64,000 nucleotides of DNA from Echinococcus granulosus. Lineage: Eukaryota > Platyhelminthes > Cestoda > Cyclophyllidea > Taeniidae. Location of the stretch: assembly GCF_000524195.1 (NCBI RefSeq), contig NW_020170399.1, forward strand, positions 317,207 to 381,206. Reading direction: 5' to 3'. The position numbers and the translations under genes are program-made. Below are positions 45,928-64,000 of the stretch, one piece after another. How positions within the stretch are numbered: the stretch's first letter is position 1; each line of letters opens with the position of its first letter. Below the pieces are notes generated by a model. It saw only the letters and a program-made list of their open reading frames with translations. It was not told where the DNA came from and made no database searches.

Positions 45928-46586
45928 CCGATGACACGACCGCCCCCTACTCACACGCCTCTTGTTCACCTAACGCGCTTATTAAGGTTGTTGAAATAAA
46001 GCAGTGCAGTTTTAGAAATTAAACAAGCAGTAAGACCTTTTTGAGCGTATTATGATTTTAATTGCCCTAAAAAATTTAGGCGCTTGCAACCAGTAAATAA
46101 GTTTTGCAATTTGATGGCTGCATTACAAGCTTTTGTTTTATTATAACCGAATTACCATGGTTCTTACGTTTATAAAAAAATAATTATTACATTAAGATTT
46201 AAAGGCAAAGATGGCTTTAGATTTAGCAAAGTTTTTTGATCAAATACTAGCTGAGATAAAAGGCGTATTTTTAACCTGAAAATTTCATAAATCAAATTCG
46301 ATTTAAATAATATGATCTTTGCTGCAGTGAAGGGTAATTCGATTTATTTTGAATCCTTCAACAGTTACATTAGTGGTATAATAATTGTTGCAAAATGAAA
46401 ATGCTCACATTCTGTTTTGTTGCAATGTGCATAAATTACATAGAATCATAAATTATTCAATTAATCAAAATAAACCATGTGACCTAACTAATGACTAGGG
46501 CGGTTGTTTATAACCTTTACTTCAGGAGCGGCAACGTTAACAGATCTTTGACGATCGCCGAAACCAGCCCTGTGGTTATCGCGCCT
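45928..46586. promoter_or_regulatory. divergent promoter region, NOP56 / C11orf54-type gene
   Basis: 659 bp separate two outward-facing start codons. The middle is very A/T-rich. The flanks near each start are more balanced. No specific site was recognised. Confidence 0.35.
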
Positions 46587-49500
46587 ATGGAGTCGTTTAG
46601 TGCTTCAAATCATAATGCTTATGATGTACAGGAGGAGGAATTAGCAGAAGGTACTTGGGTTTCGTAACGATTGGCATTTATTCCCGTAGTTCTACGTGAG
46701 GGACTGAAAGATTGCTTTAGATCCGTTAAGGTTAATGTTGTCCCTTGTCCGGATCTTACAGCGTCCCCCTTTGGGCTTTTGCGTCCAGGTTATTACCATT
46801 CAGGTTTTAATTGGAAGTCCTTAGGTCTTGCCGGTAAAAGTGTTGTATGCGACGTGGGCAGCATGACCTACCTTCTTCCTGTTGCAAACACATCTAAGGT
46901 ACTGTGCTTCTGTTGTTTTCTTTTCCATATTCTAGAGATACTCGTTTGGTCAAGTTATTGAATCGTCGGGAGTCTGTGGAGGTCAGCTGCTTGGCGCCGG
47001 TGGCGGCCCTTTTTTCACCCACGGCAAAAGTTGCGAGGTGTGTAGTGGCCGCCTAGATTGTTGTCATTGATGTCATTATATCTTGTGCTTCTGTAAAAGT
47101 TTGCCTAATATTGCTCTACAAAAGCTTGGTCTTTGGCAGTGCAACGTTTTTTTCTGGTTTATGGGACACTTTTTTTTCTTATCGTTTCTTCAGATGGCTG
47201 CAAGTCTTCAATTCGCGAATGGCAAAATTGCATCTAATTCCACTCTCCACGGTGTTTATGATGAGCAGGTAGGTGTCTACCACAAATAATGTAAAGAATC
47301 TCAAATAGTTGTATTTACAAATCGTAATAAGAACCTTTGTCACCTAATCTGTGTTTCGGAAGTCTGTCGTTATGTCAATTTAGTCGTAATATTACATGTT
47401 TCCGCAATGTTTGCTCGTTATGATTTTCATTGCTTAGCATACTAGTGTTATGTGGCTCCATTTCTAAAAACTGTTTACTTGCTTTAAAATACTCGAAATA
47501 TGATCCGTTCTTCTTAAAAACCGTTGAGTCTTGGATACTAGTGTGCATGAAGTTTTCCCTTGAGTCGCTTTTACTGCAGTGCATTACCGTAAGATATCAG
47601 GAAATGTTTTTTTGTATTCGAGGGACTTCTAATAAAATCGCATTGTAGGTACACCAATATGTGGGGAAATGTCCATTTTATCCGCCTCAACTATGGGGGC
47701 TCATCATGTGCGTGGCCTGTTTGGCATGACCTGACCCCTCTACTTTGCCTCCGTCTTATTCTTTGCACTTTAATCAACCAAATTGCTCTTGTTGGTTCAA
47801 TATATATCAAAACTCCATTTGCTGTAGGCAGGCAGTGAAGGCTCAACCTTCTATTTCTTTCAGACCGGAACCCCCCAGGTAATCAACGCCACTGACAACA
47901 ACTTTGGTCTCGTGGGTCAACTCCTCTCATCCGAGGGTCTACCTGGATCGGTAATAGCTCGTACACGCATCATTCCCTCTCCGGACCCCCTACCTCTCAC
48001 TTTCTCCCTCCGATTTTTGGTACCAGGTGGTCGAAGTTGATGTGGCGGGCAGACTGAAGGAGGGTTCTGTCTACGTATTCTTGCGAGAGGTGCTCACAGC
48101 TGCCTACGGGAAGCTAGACAAGCCGGTTGCTCTTGGTGGAGTTTTTGTGCTCACCGACAGTAAAGCTCGTTTCCATGTTCTTGTGAGTATGCACTGGCTG
48201 CATCATATGAAGATATCACCGTCGATGATTTTGTCGAGGCAGTCTTTATTAAAGTTTTCTGCCTGTTCTATGAATGCAAATTTCCTACATGGTATTCCAA
48301 CCATTACCTTAACTTGAACTTGATCCATATCCTTTTCTGTATACTTTGCTTTTGAGTTTCATGTCGAAAGAAGATGGATAGTCATTAGTGTGAACTGAAT
48401 AGTTTTCCTCTAGTTTCACGATTGAAGAGGGTTAGAACTTCAGCAACGCTCTTCACAGATGAGTGGAAGATTGGAAATGGGCGTTGCCGAAGAGATTTGG
48501 AGCATTATCCGGCATTGACACTTAGCAGTGATGGCTTTGTTCGATGGTCTATTCTGTCAACTTCAAACTAATGCCCCTCTGGGAATTTTTGGAGCCACAG
48601 TCGATTCCTTCAGACAGTCATATTACAATGCTTATTCCACGAGTCACTTAATCTCTATTTTATAGAATGTACATGCGTCAGTGACGGTCCTCTTGTTAGT
48701 CAATAATGGCTTTCATACGGTTTTCTGGATCGGCTTAATTTTAGGCACGTTTTTCCGTTTTTCATTCTTCATCCATGTACAGCTTTTCGAAAGATACGCC
48801 TTTCATGTCTGATTTTTATTTACGTTTATAAATGCACACTGAACCACCTCGAATCGAGGCATACGTTCAGATCTTAGAGAGACGCTATAGTGTCGATGAA
48901 TGATTCAGTAAGGCTTTTGTTTATCCCATTTAGTGTCACCTGAAATGACCAGATGTCATCAGATAATTAAAGTTTTCATCTAAGTCTGGAAATTCCCACA
49001 CCAAACCACACTTAGGATTGTATTTTGAATAATCCCTCCTTTTGTCTTTGCGGCAAGTAAATTGGGGATGCATTGCAAAAGTCTGCCTTCGTAAAGTCAT
49101 TGTATGTGGGCGGACACTTACGAGCCCTCTCTCTTATTAATCAGCAGCCGAATTTTCCCCCTTACCCCGTCGACACGCCGGCGAGGAGGGCAGAGTTCAT
49201 CAAGATTTTTGAAATGGATCCCCCCGTCTTGGGTATGGGAACTCTCGTATCCCACGATCCCGTAAGTCATCCTTCTTAAATTATTACGCAGTGAGGCCAC
49301 AAACTGCTTAGTGTTCAAGTATGCCTTCATATCTGCTCCCTATGTACAGGTTTCTACCGCATCTTTGGAAATAATGTGTTGATTTAATTGACAAACATAC
49401 TTACTACAGTCTTTTTCCCTAGAAAATGCTAAGTTTATACTTTCTAAGGCATAAATACGTTGCAAGCCGCATTGTTATTAATGTAAAGAACAAAATGATG

Positions 49501-49809
49501 GATATAATCTTGCTTTTGGGTAGCAAAAGGTCAAGGGAACCTAAGGCCCACGCTCAGTTTAGAAGAGCGATTTCCAGACAGTTTGGGTAGGAATTGCTTT
49601 TGCACTGTACGTACCACTACATTTATTTTGTTGCGCATTCATTTCAGTACGGAATCGATCTGAAATTGGAGCACTTCCATTGCTACAACGAGGCGAAAAC
49701 TTTGGCTGGTCACTTTTATTGGGATACGGATCCAGAAAAGGCACACTATCGCTTATACTTGACAGTGGCCAAGAGTTTGCTACGCATTGACCCCAAGGAA
49801 AAGGCGTAA
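46587..49809 (+). CDS. C11orf54: C11orf54/PTD012-type zinc-binding ester hydrolase
   Basis: Exons 46587-46650, 46690-46898, 46936-47037, 47194-47268, 47828-47950, 48027-48182, 49082-49261 and 49648-49809 give 356 residues (human 315). Introns 1 and 2 are 39 and 37 nt. Conserved blocks: LREGLKDCFRSVKVNVVPC with CPDLT, YLLPVAN, LLGAGGGPF, SSEGLPGSVVEVDVAG, REVLTAAYG with LGGVF, FEMDPPV, VSHDP, and the zinc site LEHFHC then GHFYWDTDPE (HxH plus a later His). The human protein (PTD012) binds zinc and shows ester-hydrolase activity in vitro; its physiological role is unclear. The left edge of exon 7 (after caaaag) is uncertain because an in-frame TAA lies 18 nt upstream of the nearest better acceptor. 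A poly(A) signal is at 50216-50221. Confidence 0.88.
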
Positions 49810-50215
49810 TCGCTGAACTAATCACACCTTACTCCAGGAATCGTTGGAACATTTTTGGGATAATGTTTGCTTTGAACCCATGCTTCTCAACCCTAGCGCT
49901 TTCATGTAGTCAGTTGATTGATGCGAATTTGATTGCAAGACGTGGAGGCAAAATCAGTTTGAATGGAATTGGTCAAGTCATTAAAGTTAAAATGATCAAA
50001 ATTGACTGTCTGGGGGAGAGGGGCAGGAGAAAGGTGACGCGCGACGGTTGTGTGAACTTGAAAGCTGCCAGTACGTCTCAAGTTGAAGAGGACTGTTGTC
50101 CGCGAACGGGAAATGGTGCATCGTTGACACTTTTGGAGATGCCTTGTAGCACTTTTTAAAGATTTTGGTACAATTCAACAGCCTAGACCTTTCAGATTCA
50201 TAACGAATTTGTATC

Positions 50216-50221
50216 AATAAA
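50216..50221 (+). terminator. poly(A) signal AATAAA of the C11orf54-type gene
   Basis: A canonical AATAAA lies about 410 nt after the stop codon at 49809. Confidence 0.45.
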
Positions 50222-51299
50222 ACTGGTACGTTACAAAAAGTTATCATGCATATGCCTAGAGCCTGTATTCATGCTGATGCCCGGTTTTTCACAAATATAT
50301 ATGTCTGTGCGGAAGTGAAAGTGGTCAACGCTAGTTTATTAATCTTGCTAGTCTATGAAGAAGCATGGTGGGGTAGTTTGATGCTCCGCTTTGGAGCACT
50401 TGACTGTGTAGGCTTTTCAGTATCCTCCGGATTTTTCTCGGGTACCCTCGACTGGCTCTGAGTGCAGTAATCTCTTGATTATTCTCGAGGTTAGGTTCCA
50501 GAACCCACTGCGTGGTCGCAGCAATTGTGCATGATCGGTTTGAGTCACCCAGAGGATGCTTTGTTCTGGAATTTGATTTCTGAATATGATTCAGATCATG
50601 CTCATGCAAGAGGTAATGGGTCATGACATTGATCTTAGAAGTTAGCAGGAGTTTCGCGAATCCCAAAAAGGGAATGCAGGGGAGTATTACTGTAAACAGA
50701 TGCCAGTTGTAATGGTTTTAGTCCTCAGGAGGTGATCATTTCTCTCTGCGGTATTGTAGGTAGAGTTTGTTTGATTTACAAATTTATTCTGGGAGTAAAG
50801 TAGCTCCTTAGAAATGCTAGGGGGAAGTTAACCACTGGCATGTTACTGGGGTTGCCTGTGGCACCGTAAATACCATCTTTATTTCCGAGTTCCGAAATTT
50901 TCCATTAACTCTCATTTCTCGGCCACTCTATAAGGTTTTACAGCGCCCCAGGTGAGTCCTATGATTGGTCAATAGCATTGGTTGGTAGGTAAGTGTGCTA
51001 GTATCTGCAGTGAGGCCTAATCCATTCAAAATACAATGAATAAGGGGATGGGAACAACCCAGAAATCAGCGTATCAACTGGCGGATGCGTATATCAGGGT
51101 GTGGTGGTACACACCTTGTCGGCATTAAGGACTTCATCTTTCCGAGGTATTGTTACTTGACTATCCCTGATATTTATAGCGTTCGTACTCCCAAATGGCC
51201 GTCAGTGCATAACACATGCCTGTTCGTTTAACATTCGAGTACAAAAGATGCCTCTCACTACGAATGATTTGGCAGCCAAATTGCTTCAGAGTAATGAAG
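50222..51299. other. spacer without recognised content
   Basis: Several short frames are present on both strands, none with a recognised motif. No clear family 1 or family 2 copy was matched. Confidence 0.4.
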
Positions 51300-51770
51300 A
51301 ACGTAGTGGTGGTCTTTCAAGTCCGCTGTTTGTCATCAGTTGCCGCATGACGGAGGGCGCTCACTCGCTTAGCCTCCAAGACTGCCTCGGTGGACGTAGA
51401 TGTAAAGGATTTGCCCCATCACACATGCTACACATTATGTAGCAATGGCGGAGCTAGAGGCTCTTCCTAAATATGATTTACTTGTCTATGCGCACACGCG
51501 CACGCACGAGGACCGGTGGGGTAGGAGTGAGCCTTTACTGGGACCCAACATTCTATTTAAACCGTTTCCAGGCAGTACTATTCTACAACCGCATGTCGCG
51601 CCTTCTGCAAATACTGAACAAGGCATTCTGTGAGAAGTGACTGAAGAAGTGGAAACAAGCTATTCTCCATTTGATAAACAGGCAACCCACAATTGTACGC
51701 ATTAGACCCGACTCACTTTCTATAAATTAGGGGATAAAATAAAGGTAATGTAGCACCGTTAGAACGACGC
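51300..51770 (+). repeat. dispersed repeat family 2, copy 2
   Basis: This copy aligns with 2430-2880, including the gtcgcgccttctgcaaat core at about 51596. It lies about 150 bp before a family 1 element, whereas copy 1 lies about 570 bp before another. Confidence 0.55.
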
Positions 51771-51894
51771 ACATATGTGTCCCGTAACGGCACAAAACGG
51801 TGGGGCTTTTAGAGTCCGTACAAGGTACAATGAATTATTTGGAAGGATTATGCCGAAAATCTGGAGGATATTTCGGTCTCCTGCAGGAAGACCA

Positions 51895-53000
51895 TGCCTG
51901 TGTAACAATTTGAATGATTGTAACTCTTCGTTTTTTGCGGACGATTAAGGCTCCGCCCTTATACTTCCACCTGGCGGCATGGCCTATGGGCCGTACCAGT
52001 AGACGCTCAGCTCTCCTGTACTTTGGCAATACATATTCTGCCCTTGTAAACTAGGAAAGACTGGAGGGTTAACATTGGTCGCAACGGAAAGCAAACACGA
52101 TCCTAAAAGACAGTTGCTCCGATTGCTTTTACTGAATTCTAAGCCTTAACGTGATGGGAGAAGGGGATGGGCCACGGATGGAAGAATATGTGACGATTCC
52201 TAAAATGGTTGAAGGTGACACCTACCTTCGGCAAATGCCCCCACCTTGTGTTCCGCAAGAATTTTAGTAACAACTGAAACCATACCAGCTGTGATCCATC
52301 TGGAAAAGTTGGTTATTAAACCATCCACGGTACCTACATGCCGATGCTAATTAGGCGAAAATGCAATACCTCCTCCACCCCTCTACTAGCTGGATGGAAC
52401 TTGCAATTGGTTGGGCAGCACTGAAGTGATGATCAAGTGGTAAGAAGGAACAAATGCGGAACCCTAACTCCATGGAATTATGTTAAGCTTTTGTCATTTG
52501 TTATATGACTGTTTTAAGCCTGTGTTCCTATGACTAGCGATAAAAACCCGTGATGGCTAGCACAATTCTTTATCCCCAAGTCCAATTCTCATACGAAATG
52601 CAACTTCGGCTACCGTAGAATTGCCAAGAGGGGTCAGTGATTCTGTGGTCAAATATTTTATCAGATACGTGGCTATTCGATGGTTGACGCTGCTGGTTCG
52701 TGAGTGTTTTTTCCTATAGTCCCAACTACTTTGTAATGGCAAAAACACGAGGCTGCTTAAGGGGAGTGTCAGAGACGACACTCAAGAGAGTGTGGCTACG
52801 TAATACTTAAATTATTAGCTTAACTCTTCGTTATGGTGTCGCCGATAATCAAGGCTCCATCCTTGTACTTTTGCTAAGCTGCATAGACTCCAGGCTATGC
52901 CAGAATTTCCTAGGTCCTCCTGCACATCGACAATATATGCTCTGACAGAGTACTATGACTCCTATCGTTTTTAAAAAGGGTCTGTGGGCCTGCATTTGTG
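51895..53000 (+). mobile_element. TRIM-like LTR element, copy 8 (complete layout)
   Basis: The left terminal module is at about 51900-52080 (gtaactcttcgtt, aaggctccgcccttatactt, ggcggcatggcc, ggcaatacatattctgccc). The internal module is at about 52145-52740 (ccttaacgtgatgggag to aactactttgtaatggc). The right terminal module is at about 52800-53000 (cttaactcttcgttatgg, aaggctccatccttgtactt, gacaatatatgctctg). The two terminal modules are direct repeats about 910 bp apart. This is the clearest copy of the family. No coding capacity was seen. Confidence 0.68.
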
Positions 53001-53882
53001 CCTCCCTAGACCTTTTTTGCTTAATAATATCTTTGTTTCTTCATCGCTATAAATTACCATGAATTCAGATGAGGTCTAGTGGCTATAATAAAATGAAAAT
53101 TTTCATCTTGTGTTTGAGAAATGTATAATATTTATTAGACCATAGTGACCAATTTTATGATTTACTCAGCTTTTAAGAATGACACCCAAATCAGTTAGTA
53201 ACAACTTGCAAAATGACCTCAAACCTAACAAAAACTTGCTCGTTAACTTTTTATTCGCCTATTTATTTCCTCCTTACTGGTTACTGGGAAAAATTCGTAA
53301 ACCGAGTTGCAGCGAAAATGGAACTTGCCTTACTAAAATGGCGTATGGTACTTTTTGAACATTTTATACCTTATTTGTTACGATTTTCCATAGGTATTCT
53401 AGCCTCGGTGTTTAGGGGAACTATCGCATATCACTCCGACCTTCATCCTCGTACGAAATAAGCGCTCCTCCCAAGTTGGTACATGATCATACGTTGGTGG
53501 GTCGACTTATATTCTAAGTAGGTTGTGCGGGCCTAATAATGACACACTTTATCACAATTTATTTTCTTGTCTGGATGCCTTCGTTATAAATAATAAAGTA
53601 GTTCTACCAACCTTTCCGAGACATTCCATTGGTTGATTTTTTCCCACCTTAATCACTCCACAAATTTATGCGGAAAGGGATAAGGTACGAGGTCATTATG
53701 TTGTCGTTACTTTGGATAATTTTTTAAAAGCATATCTACTATGATTTTGCTTGCAACATGAAGGTACTCAAAACCCGAACAGCTTTTTTCCAAATGACTG
53801 GTGATTTCACAGCTGTTCCCTTTTCCCGCACTTAAGCCTTGCATAATACCTTTTGTTTTCAAAATACACCTTAAATCGGCAG
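53001..53882. other. A/T-rich spacer before LATS exons
   Basis: No gene is supported. Earlier LATS exons or the promoter could lie here, but none was identified. Confidence 0.4.

Positions 53883-64000
<10,118 letters not shown>

Overview
This is a multicellular eukaryote, most likely a parasitic flatworm and probably a tapeworm. Every recognisable gene is split by GT-AG introns. Many introns fall into two short classes, about 31-44 nt and about 66-77 nt. The genes are conserved animal genes: SIRT1, TNPO3, LATS, NOP56, COX18, COX5B, a claudin-like protein, an ER FKBP and others. The spaces between them carry decayed copies of a repeat with a long-terminal-repeat layout, which resembles the TRIM elements known from taeniid tapeworms. 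The tapeworm/taeniid assignment is inference; no species marker is visible. Two 100-N assembly gaps are present (9814-9913 and 63051-63150).

Layout. 1-7000: gene-poor, with two repeat families. 7026-9589 (+): a BIR-domain (IAP-like) protein. 11381-15991 (+): SIRT1. 16769-17420 (+): COX5B. 18720-19800: a complete repeat copy. 20201-25068 (+): TNPO3 (transportin-SR) in 16 exons. 25496-26887 (-): COX18, convergent with TNPO3. 27809-30262 (+): a claudin-like four-TM protein, convergent with an ER FKBP (30702-31442, -). 31450-36440: repeats and no supported gene. 36445-39266 (-): a C2H2 zinc-finger protein with a CtBP-type motif. 41134-41851 (+): the C-terminal exons of a di-N-acetylchitobiase-like GH18 protein whose catalytic part is missing. 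41905-42492 (-): a small secreted C-type-lectin-like protein, convergent with it. 43457-45927 (-): NOP56, divergent from 46587-49809 (+), a C11orf54/PTD012-type zinc protein. 49810-53880: repeats. 53883 to at least 62217 (+): the Hippo kinase LATS/Warts, cut inside its kinase domain by the window end.

Exon models were built by hand from frame continuity, splice sites and remembered family motifs. All internal exon junctions given keep frame. The 5' ends of SIRT1, the zinc-finger gene and LATS are the weakest parts. The genes are housekeeping and signalling genes and do not form one pathway. The most unusual items are the truncated chitobiase beside a repeat insertion, the tiny-intron lectin gene, the LTR-like repeat family, and lineage changes in LATS, NOP56 and SIRT1.
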